64,000 nt of DNA from Acanthosepion lycidas (taxonomy: Eukaryota; Mollusca; Cephalopoda; Sepiida; Sepiidae), in contig OZ010595.1 of the NCBI GenBank assembly GCA_963932145.1, forward strand, positions 90,783,565 to 90,847,564, read 5' to 3'. The position numbers were made by a program, and so were the translations under genes. Below are positions 11,387 through 22,646 of this stretch, one piece after another (position 1 is the first letter of the stretch; each line of letters opens with the position of its first letter). The notes beneath the pieces were generated by a model. It worked only from the letters and a program-made list of their open reading frames with translations, was not told the origin of the DNA and searched no databases.

Positions 11387-11645
11387 ATAGCTTCTCGACC
11401 TTTTAGCCAGGATTAAAGCGTGGTATTTCTTATCATTTTAGATAAGAGGTGCGTGGTAACGAGGATTCCAATCCTGCAGCTGCACCTTCCTCATTGCACT
11501 AAGAGATGTGGAATCGGTGTGACAGCGATCGCGAGGACTAACCAAATTTTGCCTTGGGCCCTTATGCATGCATATGGACACCCCACATAAAAAGGCTTTG
11601 TGTTGCTTCTTGCCTTAATGGGAAGGTCGGATAAATAAAAATCAC
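11387..11645 (+). repeat. U2 snRNA-headed repeat, copy 3
   Basis: It begins ATAGCTTCTCGACCTTTTAG and stays similar to U2 for longer than the other copies, including GTGGTATTTCTTATCA, which corresponds to about U2 bases 33-50. The middle has GGATTCCAATCC (B-box-like). The tail has GGCTTTGTGTTGCTTC and ends in AAATAAAAA. Confidence 0.55.
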
Positions 11646-13331
11646 TAAACCATAATATGAAGACTAATAAATTATTGAAGCTTATTTTGCTCAATATAAA
11701 AATAGTCACGTGATTTCACAAAATTGTACCATAAATTAATAAAAAATTTTCTGAATTAAAAAATAGTTTTTGTTTCATTTCATTCTCCTCCAATAAATGA
11801 TTAATTAAATTTTCGTCGCGAAAATTTTTTTATACATTTGAAGACGAGATCAACTTTCGTGATCTCGTCATTATCGGGCATTCACAGACAAGTTCTGGTT
11901 AATTCATTGCCTTCAATCGCCATATGAACGCTTTCCATGTTTTTTTTTTAATGGTGACTGGAAGTCAAACGTCTGATCTACAGGTAAATTAATTGTTGTT
12001 TAAATTTATGCTCCCTCCATTAAGCTGGTCTCTCACTTTGTAGTTACCTCTTCAAATGAAGTAATCGTTACATTTTACTGCTATAATTTTTCGCCAGAAG
12101 TGTTTCATTCCTTACTGATCCTTAAGTTTCTTCAATTTAAAAGAAAAACATTTGCACTTTTCAAAGACATGTTTTTAACTAAGAAAATAGATTTTTATAA
12201 ACTTTTGATTAGAGTTCATTATTTTATTTTAAAAATTATAAAAAAAAAACTCCTGTTTTCTTGTATGTCTTTGCGGTTTTAAGTGTTTGTTTTTTTTAAT
12301 TAACGACCCCAACGCGCTAGATAACTTCGCTATAATTTCTATCGAGAATCGTTATTAGCCGAATTCTGTATTTGCTGTCTTGGTAAAAATTAATGTTAGT
12401 TCTTTATTCTTTTATAGAAAATTCGCAATAAAGAAAAGACACTGTTCAACAAGAATTGTTTAAAATGCTTTGACGTGGGGCATAATGAAAATTACACCGC
12501 AGAGAATTTTTATTAAATATTTAAAGAATTTATTCATATACAGTTGATTCAATAACTCAGATTCACAAAATTAGTTCACTTAACATCTAGAAAAAGACTT
12601 TTATATGCCTTTAACAGCAAAATAATTTAGTTTAGCAAATTGAAAATATTTGCTTACTTTTTTTTTTTTTTGTAATAATGGAACGCTGAAAATGAAAAAA
12701 AAATGTTTTTTAAATGTTCTCATAATTTTGTTTTTCTCAAGTTTTGATAGCGTTCTGTAAAAAAAAAATACTTGGATTTGAGCATTGAACTCTTGATTCA
12801 ACAATAACATTTTTTTTCTTTTGAAATTAATGTACATTATTTTGAAAACCTCTCATTCCTTCCAGATTAATTTTATTTTGAAATAAATTATGAAATGAAT
12901 ATGCTATTCAAATATAGCAGGTAAAATTAGAGTATAAAAAGGTTAGCTTCCTCCCTTTTCAACAAACTTGTTATGTAAGAATCTTGTTGGAGAGTGAGGT
13001 TAATATTTAATTATTGTTTCTATTGCAAGAGTCACCCCCACAAGCAAAATGAGAAAGCTAAAAGAGCTTCTTTTTCAAAAGCAAGTACTAAGAAAATATT
13101 ACTTTCTTCTTTCGAAGAGAAATTAAGAATTTGTTGAGTGAATATCACTGAATAACTTATGTTTCCTACTTGATTGTAATAATGTTAGTAGCCTGGACAA
13201 GAAATAGCCTCCTCTGCCATTAGAACTAGCATGGAATATCACGTTTGATATGGACGTCGTGGTCTTTCAATTTGAGTATAGAGACTAGCTAAGCAAAGTC
13301 AGATCTCCAAACAAAATGAATGGTTTATGCA
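11646..13331. other. AT-rich intergenic sequence
   Basis: Long T and A runs and no recognisable gene or repeat family. Short open frames are low-complexity. Confidence 0.4.
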
Positions 13332-13707
13332 CAGGGCCAGCGCGTCTCCCCTCCCGTTGTAGGCTCTGCCTTTTTTTTTTTTTTTTTTTTTTTTTTACCG
13401 GAGATGCGCCGGCTAATCTTTATGGAAATGTAAAATTTTCCGAGTAAAGCAGTCATGAAAATATTGGTGGTTATTACAGAAAGAATAACATTTTTCTTTT
13501 TTAAATTAAAAAAAACAAACTATTCATTATACAAGTATGTACTGAAATTTTTATTTATATTGGGTAATTCCCTGATTCTTGGTAATTTGAAAAAAAGCGG
13601 TATCCCTTCGTGGCTCCCAGGTTGGGAAACTGAAATACACATGTAGTAGAGAAAGAGGGTCGTATTAAAGTTTCGGGGTGGAGGAGGAGACTCTAGTGCC
13701 GGCCCTG
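13332..13707. mobile_element. hAT-like MITE with CAGGGCC termini
   Basis: The left end CAGGGCCAGCGCGTCTCCCC and the inverse of the right end, CAGGGCCGGCACTAGAGTCT, are imperfect terminal inverted repeats 376 bp apart. The flanking octamers TTTATGCA and ATTATACA agree at 6 of 8 positions, consistent with a decayed 8-bp target duplication. CAGGG ends and 8-bp duplications are typical of the hAT superfamily. There is no transposase ORF. The interior holds a long T run. Confidence 0.55.
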
Positions 13708-14350
13708 ATTATACATGATTACTTATGCTATACTTTTGTATGCAATCTAATTCTACTTAGAGTCTGAAGTTGTCTGAACTTAAGCACTGTCATTGGTAAA
13801 TTTTGCTTTCATTGTATTGTTTCTTATCAATATTGTTTACTTGAAAGAAACTGTGGAAGTTGTGATGAAAAGCAGCAATGAGAGAACGTGAAACTATTAA
13901 GAAATCCAGAAAATTTAAAAACCGATTTGCAACTTTTTGCCCGATAAATTGATTTCTGCTTAATTTCTGTAATCCAAATCGTACGATTATCATACGTGCA
14001 TCCTGACGTCGCTGCTATTTTTGTAGAAATATTTTTTTAAGAATTTTTTTCTTGTAGATGTGATTTATGAAATTTGTTCAAACATGGAGATTTCTTCAAT
14101 TTTCAAGTTATTGTTTTTGAAGTATTGATGTTTGAGATTTTTTTTTCTATTCCATCCTTTCCTGAAAGGAAATAAATGTACGAGAGTGCATCAGCAAGTC
14201 GTTGGTCAGTCAGCTGGATTTTGATCTGAAATTTTCACTGTATTATGTTTTTTTTAGTCTTTGTGATTAACGAGAAAATCTTGCATTTAAGTGCATTCAT
14301 AAAGAGTGTTGTAAATATTTTTATAAACTATTGCACATGCCGGATAGGGT
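13708..14350. other. Intergenic, no gene recognised
   Basis: AT-rich sequence with no recognisable feature. Confidence 0.4.
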
Positions 14351-14394
14351 TCCTCAGCTGCGTCTCTGTCTGCGGACAGAGACGCAGCTAAGGA
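14351..14394. repeat. 20-bp-arm hairpin with 4-base loop
   Basis: The arm at 14351-14370 pairs with 14375-14394 over 20 positions with one mismatch, around a TGCG loop. The stem is GC-rich, unlike its AT-rich surroundings. It lies immediately before a SINE-like block. Confidence 0.85.
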
Positions 14395-14605
14395 AAATAA
14401 ATACTGTGAAGTGCACGGTCCCATGGGACAACTACACCGGACCCGCTATTTGACTAAAGATGGCGGATTGGTAGTCATACCGAGGCCAGAGCATCTGAGG
14501 TTGGGCAATTTTGACCTTGGCACGAGTGTATACGCTCGGATTCACCATGTTAAACTCGACCTTGTGTCACATCCCATCTAAGTGAGGAGACCAGAATAAA
14601 TAATG
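14395..14605 (+). repeat. SINE-like element sharing the tail of the U2-headed repeats
   Basis: The 3' half repeats the tail of the 10.9-11.6 kb repeats: TTGGGCAATTTTGACC, then CTTGTGTCACATCC and GTGAGGAGACCAGAATAAAT. The 5' half has a different head, containing a short palindrome GGTCCCATGGGAC, that I do not recognise. Two heads on one tail is typical of related SINE subfamilies. Confidence 0.45.
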
Positions 14606-15424
14606 CTACGACGGCATTTGATAGCATTTTCCTTGCCTAATTTCAATAGGGAAGATGTTAAATTGAATATTTCCTATTTGAATTTCATTAAATGTGGTCT
14701 TCGAACTAATTTTATTTTTTCCCACACGTTTCGACCGCGTATTTGCTGAACTTCCACGATGTTGAACATATCAGACACCCGGAGAAGGCCTGAGGGTACA
14801 CAGACAGAACTTTCGTGGGGAGGGAACATCATCACATAAAAATGATTACATTTCTTTTCGTGTGTTTAACAAGTTTATGACCTAATATTTGATGGGGTAG
14901 GGAGTGGATGTTGTATACAGCCCCCTCTCCTCCTGTTCAGTACTCGTAGACATTTGTAGAGTATAGGGCCTACGGCTTCACCATGCTAGTGTTGCAGCTG
15001 TGGTTTCTTTGGCAAGTTGACTTCTATCGGGGAGGAGGAGGGCGTTACAATCCCCACGTCTAATCTGTTGTGAATGTACGTCTAGCGTAGCAGTTATTGG
15101 TACGGAAAAGATATGAATGCATTCTTTCTCTCGCCACTTTGGGTTAAATAGTAAGGAAGGTTGGGCGCTCTATCCTGGACTGGCAACCAGTCTAAGAGTA
15201 AGGCAATTCTGAATTCATATGCCATGAAATACCCTAAATCCCTTTTCTTCGTCTTTAGGTTATGGACTTATTGATGCACCTACGTAGATTTATTGTTAAT
15301 ATTTATTGACGATATCGAAATACGCAATCACTTGAACCCATTTCTTAGACATTAACTGCGCATACTTTTAATAAAATATTTTCTGTTTGAAACTTAAACA
15401 TCACATTGAATGTTATTAAATAAC
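14606..15424. other. Intergenic or upstream intron sequence
   Basis: No ORF with a recognisable domain. It may be intron of the zinc-finger gene if the acceptor at 15448-15449 is real. Confidence 0.35.
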
Positions 15425-15450
15425 TTTTTTTTTTTTTTTTTTTTTTAACA
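15423..15450 (+). promoter_or_regulatory. Candidate 3' splice acceptor before the zinc-finger exon
   Basis: A run of more than 20 T followed by AACAG, about 200 bp ahead of the zinc-finger ATG, is a strong polypyrimidine-AG acceptor. It suggests that an untranslated exon or exons lie upstream. No matching donor was assigned. Confidence 0.4.
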
Positions 15451-15649
15451 GATTAAACATCAAGACGAAACTGACTTCTAAATTTTAGTTTCCAATTAGG
15501 AAAGGAAACGAAATTACGGTTGATGACGGAGAATGTCTCTTTTGTTTTAGGATGGTACCAGAATTTTCTGCAAGGAAAGTGAACAAACACTGTTTTTCTT
15601 TTACACTTCACTTACGACCCTGTTTGAAAACGTTGACTTCCTTTTCAAA

Positions 15650-18600
15650 ATGACTATTTTTTGCAAAGTGTGTGGAGAAATATTTAAAAGTAATATTTCG
15701 CTGATCAGACATCGCAGATGTAAAAACCGAACATGTAGACTCTACAGAACACACAGCTGCTGTCTGTCAGGTAGTTTGATCTCCTACTTGAGTAAACATT
15801 CAACTTTGAGGATCTTAGAGTGCAGCAAGTGTGGCAAAAGCTTTTACAATTTGAAACATTTGTTGATCCATATGAGAATTCACACTAAAAGCACACCTTA
15901 TAAATGTGACTTTTGTTCCAAAACATTTATGTTAATGGTGCACTTTTATCGTCATTTAGATTCTCACCGGGAAGAGGATAGTGATATAAAATGCGAAAAA
16001 TGCAATTTTGAAGCACAAGAATTATTGAGAAAATTTAGTCTTACTGATTCCACAGTTCGTTCTCTAGCCTGCCTTTTCTGTAAGAAGAGCGGTTTCTCTA
16101 ACGTTTCTCAGTTTAAGGTACATCTGCGGACCCACCGTCTTCAGACGCCAGTCTGCTCCAACTGCGGCTGCTTGTCTATCTCTTTCCAGACTATAGTTTA
16201 TCATTTGCAGAGTCAGGCTGCCTTAAGACGAATAAGAAATCGACACTGTCGTCCTGTTGGTGCAAATGGCACCAAAAACATCCAGTGTGAAAGCTGCGGA
16301 CGGATATTTCAGAAACTTCATCTTCTGGAAATTCATCTCCTGTCGCATATTTCTGATCCTTTATTTTGCTGTAGGAACTGCAAGGAAGTGTTTCGAAATG
16401 GCCGACTCTATATGATGCATATGAAGAAGTGTATGAGAAGAAAGACGCTTCCCTCGTCCGATGAGATTCTTAGCAATTCTTCCGGAATAAATGATGAAAC
16501 TTTTGACTGTCCTTACTGCAAACTTTGTTTTTCTTCGCCGTCTCAACTGCAGAGACATCTCCCGTTACATTTAGCCGTCAAAGAATCCAAATCGGAAACT
16601 GAATCGGCCGATGATGATTTCATGGCGAAAGATGAAACTGAAACTAGAATGAACTCCAACCCGATTTATACCAGCACCTTTGTTTGTCCGAACTGCGGAC
16701 AAGTCTTCAAGGAAAAGGAAGAACTAGGAGTACACCTTAAAACCGACTGTCCTTTGGATTATAATTGTAAACATTGCTTCAAAGTTTTCAGTCGGTGGTC
16801 GGATCTTGAACAACACATAAAATATCATAATTGCAACAAATCTCAGCCGAATTCTCTGGATCGGAGATTATACGAACGACTCCAACTGTCAGAATACGAA
16901 GTCCGACATCTTTCCTCAAAGCAACTCTACAGGTGCAGCCAGTGTTATAAGTCGTTTGTGAGCAACACTAGTCTCGACACTCACGCGAAATTACACCTTG
17001 AAGGAACCGTACTTTCGTCCGGGAAAGACCCTAACAAAATTCCCAGCAATTGTTCTCCCAGTTACGCTGATTCAGAGAACAGAAATAGAAATCCTGAAAA
17101 AGAGAAGATCAATGATGATAATTGTAAGATCGTGTCGGATAGACGCGGTCTTTGCGACGTCTGCGGTGAAGTCTTTTTAGGTTTGGTCGACCTCAATCAT
17201 CACATGAAAAGGCACAACTGTCAGGAGGTCTGTGAACCTATCTACACCATGGCCAACATAAATAATTCCAGACAGCCAGATATTTATCCAAATCAACCCC
17301 CTTTAATGATGTTTCCTCCACACAACAGTCTGTCTGCACCTTGCATTTTGCCTGGACCAGATATGAATTCAAACTTTACCAGAATAGGAAATATGATCCC
17401 TGGGACACATGCTAGTAGCTTCTCTACTGTTCAAACTAATAATGTTCCTGTTCCGACTTTTGCATCTTCGGCTAATGTCATTCCTTTCATTCCAAGTGTT
17501 AACGAACTGAAAAATGTTCCTTATTCTGATTTTGTACCACCTGGATTACCCTTTCATGTACAGAACATTAGAGGTAGCTTCTTTCCTATTCCAAGTTTTG
17601 ACAACCGTACTTCCGAATCTAACTTACCTTATGGCGACTGCAGAGATAAGTTATCTTCCTTCCCTTACAACGACTCTAATAGATTTAATGTCTTCTATTC
17701 AGTTCCAGTGCAAGAAGAAGTTTCGCTATCAAACAACAAAGATAACAATAGCAACCAAGAGAGAAACAGTTCCATTACTACATTTGTATGTGAAAACAGG
17801 GATAAAATTATTTCTCCGCTTGCCTCAACCACTCAGAATAATGTAAATATTGGGACGATTCCTCAGAAAATAAACACTGATATTCCTCGTTCGATATCCG
17901 ACTATCAAACTAACACTGTATTTCTTCCTGAAAAAGAGAATTTTGTTCCTCAGCTTTCTTCGAAAAGCAATCTTGGTGCAAACTTGGATACCAGAACTTT
18001 TCCCGTTTCTTTTTCAACGTCAAAAAACACAAACTTTATAAGTAAAAGTCAGAATACTCCTGTGGAAAGTGGCTCAAGCAAAACAAACACCAATAATATA
18101 GAAAATCAAAATCTTGAATACCCAGCAAATGAAATATTAATTAATTTACCGAATTTATCACAAGGCTCAAATTTCCCTGGACGTACTTTACCGGAAATTG
18201 AACCTCTTAACCTATGTCAAACACGAAACCTTGAAGATGGGAAATTTTATAATTACCCTGTCGGTTTAGACTCTAAAGCTTTTCTTCCTCAGCAAACTTC
18301 ACTAAGCAATCTTCACAACACGCAAGCAACATATCCTGTTCCACTTTTCTGGGAAGAATCAAAGTCTGATTTTGAAATGAACTTTAATATTGGAAACCAG
18401 TGTTCTAACGATGAGAATGACGATACGCTCAAGTTCAGTTCAGAGTTTCAAAATGAAAATATCCAATCTCCTTTATGGAGTGAACCTAAAACTTACTACA
18501 CTATGAACCAAGTTTCGTTTAGGGATCGAAACTATGATGACGTGAATGGCAAGGTCGGTAAAATAAGCACTAACAAACCGTCTTTTTCTGCTTTTTTGGA

Positions 18601-18919
18601 GAATAGAAGTAAAAATTTTAATTCTTCTTTATATGAGAAACAGAACAGCGTATCTGAAAACGAACCTCTGAAAACAGCAAATAGTCATGTGGAACATATG
18701 CAATTTTTACGACTGAAACCAAATTATACATTATCAAATTCTATCAGTAGTACGGCTAATGTTCGTAAGAGTAACAAAGATAGCGTTAGTGGTGGCACTA
18801 GTAAAGGGACTAAGTATCAAGATCATATATTGATAACAGCGAGAGATCATTGCGAAGTTGCCATGATGCCAAATGCAAATGGTTTCGCATCCAATCAAAC
18901 GGGTGCAGGAAGCACCTAA
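15650..18919 (+). CDS. Multi-finger C2H2/C2HC zinc-finger protein, 1,089 aa
   Basis: A single uninterrupted reading frame from the ATG at 15650 to TAA. The N-terminal half carries about twelve Cys2-His2-type fingers. Canonical ones are near residues 58-78, 86-106, 211-233, 286-308, 371-393, 427-449 and 500-521, plus one with a 13-residue Cys-His gap near 145-165. At least three end in Cys rather than His (5-24, about 242-263, about 344-366), and one at 115 has lost its His pair. Only the 58-106 pair has a linker close to the TGEKP type, so most fingers are irregularly spaced. From about 525 to the end the chain is rich in Asn, Ser and Pro with no domain, so probably disordered. PLNLC near residue 851 resembles the CtBP-binding PLNLS/PLDLS motif but lacks the Ser. 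It is most likely a nuclear DNA-binding regulator. I do not recognise a specific orthologue. No KRAB, BTB or SCAN domain is seen. Confidence 0.85.
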   Translation: MTIFCKVCGEIFKSNISLIRHRRCKNRTCRLYRTHSCCLSGSLISYLSKHSTLRILECSKCGKSFYNLKHLLIHMRIHTKSTPYKCDFCSKTFMLMVHFYRHLDSHREEDSDIKCEKCNFEAQELLRKFSLTDSTVRSLACLFCKKSGFSNVSQFKVHLRTHRLQTPVCSNCGCLSISFQTIVYHLQSQAALRRIRNRHCRPVGANGTKNIQCESCGRIFQKLHLLEIHLLSHISDPLFCCRNCKEVFRNGRLYMMHMKKCMRRKTLPSSDEILSNSSGINDETFDCPYCKLCFSSPSQLQRHLPLHLAVKESKSETESADDDFMAKDETETRMNSNPIYTSTFVCPNCGQVFKEKEELGVHLKTDCPLDYNCKHCFKVFSRWSDLEQHIKYHNCNKSQPNSLDRRLYERLQLSEYEVRHLSSKQLYRCSQCYKSFVSNTSLDTHAKLHLEGTVLSSGKDPNKIPSNCSPSYADSENRNRNPEKEKINDDNCKIVSDRRGLCDVCGEVFLGLVDLNHHMKRHNCQEVCEPIYTMANINNSRQPDIYPNQPPLMMFPPHNSLSAPCILPGPDMNSNFTRIGNMIPGTHASSFSTVQTNNVPVPTFASSANVIPFIPSVNELKNVPYSDFVPPGLPFHVQNIRGSFFPIPSFDNRTSESNLPYGDCRDKLSSFPYNDSNRFNVFYSVPVQEEVSLSNNKDNNSNQERNSSITTFVCENRDKIISPLASTTQNNVNIGTIPQKINTDIPRSISDYQTNTVFLPEKENFVPQLSSKSNLGANLDTRTFPVSFSTSKNTNFISKSQNTPVESGSSKTNTNNIENQNLEYPANEILINLPNLSQGSNFPGRTLPEIEPLNLCQTRNLEDGKFYNYPVGLDSKAFLPQQTSLSNLHNTQATYPVPLFWEESKSDFEMNFNIGNQCSNDENDDTLKFSSEFQNENIQSPLWSEPKTYYTMNQVSFRDRNYDDVNGKVGKISTNKPSFSAFLENRSKNFNSSLYEKQNSVSENEPLKTANSHVEHMQFLRLKPNYTLSNSISSTANVRKSNKDSVSGGTSKGTKYQDHILITARDHCEVAMMPNANGFASNQTGAGST

Positions 18920-21900
18920 TGCACTAAAAAGAAAATTCCAACTTAGTATTTATTGATATTTTTTTTTATTGTTTAAGTGTGTATTTTGGCGGCAATTGTT
19001 TTGGTTGATTGGTGACAGATTTTAGAATTTTTCATTTCTTTAGCGATGGACTTTGATGTGGATTAAATTCAGGAATCGATCTCTGTTTTGTCGGAAGAAA
19101 AAATTTATTCGAAAAAAAAAAAGTTAATTCTTACAACTTAACTAAATCTGTATCGTGTAAAATGCCTCCCCTACCAAAAAGAATTGGATTACAATTTTTA
19201 GTTATAGAATATAATTTAAAAATGTTTTACAAAACAATTTTTTTAAAGGAAGTTCCATGTAAATTTTTTTTTGTTTTAACTTTTGTTTTCAATAAGGAAC
19301 CTTAACTTTATTTTTGTTTTGCATCATATATATATATAGAGAGAGAGAGGATTTTTTGTATACAACTGAGTCTGTACGCAAGCTGTCAACACGAAAATGT
19401 TTTGCTGTTTCTTTAAGACCCTAGGCACTTTTAAAATGTATAATTCATTACTCTGCGGAAACCTGTAAAAAGAGTAACCCAGATTTTTCACTTGACTTCC
19501 ATCACGCCTCTTTTTTCTTTTTTTTGTTCTTGTTGTTCATGAAATTGCTATGAAGTAGATTTCTTCTGAAAGTTTAAGCATCATTTTCAAATGATGCACA
19601 TTATATTAAATCTTTAAATATACACAATGACCATCAAATGATTAACTTCAAATTATGTAACCATCGGCCTTTGGCTAAATAAGTGGATTCCCCTGAAATG
19701 GTCAGACCATTCTGTTTCAAAAACTCAAGTTATTGAATCAATTTTAGGATTCTAACAATAATTGATGAAAAATAACTTTATGGATTATCATCCACTGCAT
19801 TTTACCAATTTATGAATATACTCCTAAACATGGCAGAATAGGAAACCAGACTGCGAGGTTAGATTAGTTAAGTCATTAACATACGAATTGGTCAAGTTGT
19901 TTTTTTTTTGTTTTTGTTTTGTTTTTGTTTTGTTTTTTGTTTTTTTCAAAAACCTATTTTCACATGACAAGTGGAAATAGATAACCTAATGTAAAACAGT
20001 GACCGATTTAATAGGAGTTAACTTATGAAAAGTGTCCAATTTGAAACCTGCGTGAATATGTTCATTTTCAGATTTCGACCATTTCTATATAACAGCTTAT
20101 TTTGGTTTGACTTTATTTGTTTGCCGGTTAATTTTCAGATAAATTTCTGTCAAAATTTTTATTCTAAGTTCGCTTACAACTACTTCGTCATTCTGATTAT
20201 AATACGAAGTAGTATCGGGAAGTTCCCGGACTGTATACGCTGTGATTGTATTGATCAATAGAAATGTGCGTCCAGCTAATTCATATTAGTACCTAGTCTG
20301 TCAATAGAATTCGTATTCAGCTATTTATGCTGGGCTTTGTAAAATTTTGATGAAATGGCACTGCGATCTTTACGATGGCTGACAAATTTGAACACCGTGT
20401 CTTCAATTATTTTTACAAAAATGGCTATCGAGACCCTCGACGTTTTCCGTCAGATTTTTGATTGGTATACGCATTTCAAGGCCAGTCGAGTGTCTGCTTA
20501 CGATGAGCATTCAGAATGACTAATCAGCTTGCAAAAAAAAAAAAAAAAATGCTCTAGCCCCCACCCAGCAAAAAATGACCACAAGCCAAAAAACAAAAAC
20601 AGAGCAAACAAATTGTGAAGTCGTCTAAATGAAGACTCCTCATCAAAAGATTCCTCTGTTCTCGCTTACGTGATTGGAATTATTCATGGAATCTTACAAG
20701 AGAACCTTATTGAAATTCCTGACTCTACCTTGTATTTAGGAATTTAAAAAAAATGTAATCTTCTCTTTGAAAAATTCATTGAAAGAAGATTCCTTGAAAT
20801 ACACGCTGACCACGGAGTATGTTATGGTAAAAAATGGTGAATGATAAAAAAAATGTCTATCCGCTATATTGCATCGGCATTTTAGTAAAATAATATTAAG
20901 TGTTAGAAAGTTTAAAACCAGCAAGGTCACCTAACATTACTTGGAAGAAAATGATCTTTACTTCACTAAAATGTAACCCGTTTCGGGTTCTTAAGCTCGA
21001 TAAGTGTGCAGACGAGTGAAAGTTTTAGGAAAAATAAACGTTTACTTTGAATTTCTGATAAAATTTGGTAATTTGTTTCTTGTTAATGACCTTTTGATAA
21101 AATACAGAAAGGGCAAAAATACAATGCAAATTTTTGTTTTTTATAATTTGGGACTTTAAGCCAATAATAATTAGTCAAGTAAAACCTATACCTGGTAATC
21201 TATCTCCCCATGAAAACATTGACTATGGTCAGTGTTATTTCCTAATGCCTATGGAAATAGCCAAGAGAATTGGATAATGGGGGTAAGGGGCTCACTATGC
21301 GGTCATGATTCGTTGGTTTGGCTACTTTTCTTTAAAAAAAAAAATTAAACCGCGTGTCATATTTGTCCTCGTGATAAATAATTAAATCAAGGACAAATAA
21401 TTCTGAATTATGGATCTTGTAAAATTTAACGTTGAGTCAAACGCACAACTGTATTTGCCTCCCCACCATGGCATATACGGCACGAACCTAAGTTTAATCT
21501 GAAACTTTAAACGGATTGTTACATTAAGTCGTGGCAAAACGGGTCAAACTAAAGTTTAGGTAGGAGTGAGCTGACACAAGGTCCACCGGTTTTATTCGAG
21601 TACAAGAAGGAAGAGAGGGAGAAAAGGATTAGGGAGAAAAGGGATGTTTAAGGGAGCGGCGAGAATTGCGTTCTTTAACATAGAGTAGGGAGCATATATT
21701 AAACTGTAATACAAAGAGAATAATGTAACATCATCCCTTTTGCAAATAAAGACTATGGTCTTACGTACTGTTGTCGGGGAATCATACAGGAAGATTCCTA
21801 ATTATATTCCATCTACTACTACTACTACTATTGTAGAGGACCATGGGGTGAAGATGTAAAAAACACACGTGGGTTAAAAGTTCCTACTAGCCGGTCCAGC

Positions 21901-21972
21901 TACATGATAATGTTGGGCTTTAATTAAGTCCAAAGAAAACAAACAAGACCGATAATTACAGATAAACAAATA
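18920..21972. other. 3' flank of the zinc-finger gene and intergenic DNA
   Basis: AT-rich sequence with no further ORF of recognisable family. It includes TA/GA-rich runs near 19328-19350 and a TTTTG-rich low-complexity stretch at about 19900-19945. Several AATAAA-like sites exist and I could not choose the gene's poly(A) site. Confidence 0.45.
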
Positions 21973-22064
21973 TTAGGTTGGTGCAAAAATAATGACGTAA
22001 TAATGTCGTATTTTGACGTATTTTTTAACGTCAAAAAACGACATTATTACCTCATTATTTTTGA
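21973..22064. mobile_element. Mariner-type MITE, copy 1 (right end eroded)
   Basis: It begins after TA with TTAGGTTGGTGCAAAAATAA and continues as an imperfect palindrome through GTCGTATTTTGACG and its complement. The right end keeps CATTATTTTTG and then diverges where the other copies read CACCAACCTAA. Confidence 0.75.
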
Positions 22065-22646
22065 GTTACACGCACATGGACAGTTACATTGAGCTTGTGT
22101 GGTGAATATTATGTGTATGTATTGTGGTGAGTGTTCGTGCATACGTGTATTGGTATTGTTCTTAGCGTATTCCCAGAATTTGGGAAACGCTGTATTTGTG
22201 AGAGCTCACATATTGGTATTAGCTGAAATGGAGAAAGAATTACCTCACCTCCAGGCAAGGTGGGATACGGCCCAAGGCCTGAAGGGAAAAGAGATCGAGG
22301 CAAAAGGTCACCCAGTATTTATAGCAAGGGGAGAGAGAGAGACCCCTGGTGAAGGATTAAGGAACTAAGGAGGAGCCAACTCCGACACTATATTGCCAAA
22401 ATACAGAAGCATCAGGAATTCCGAGCAAATGAAAAAATGAGCTGTATAGGGTTGGGGAGAAACTCTTAAGTCAACAAGGATAACACTTGTTAGAATTATA
22501 CTTGTAAGAACAAAATGTTTTTACATACAAAAAGAAAAGTGAATAATGTTCATAGGAAAACTTTGTAAGACAGGTCTTTTGGGGGATCCGGTGATGATTG
22601 TTGAGATTTGGGGCACAGAAGGTGATATATTGTTGGTACTAACTCA
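22065..22646. other. Unassigned sequence
   Basis: It includes an 89-codon open frame at 22099-22368 with no recognisable domain. A GGGGAGAGAGAGAGACC tract at about 22330 is low-complexity. Confidence 0.3.

Noticed and set aside
10876..11645. Functional U2 snRNA genes
   Set aside because: Only the first 20-50 bases match U2. The Sm site and 3' stem-loops are absent and the three copies differ in the middle.
22099..22368. An 89-codon open frame
   Set aside because: No recognisable domain, no splice context, and it includes a GAGAGA tract. Probably chance.
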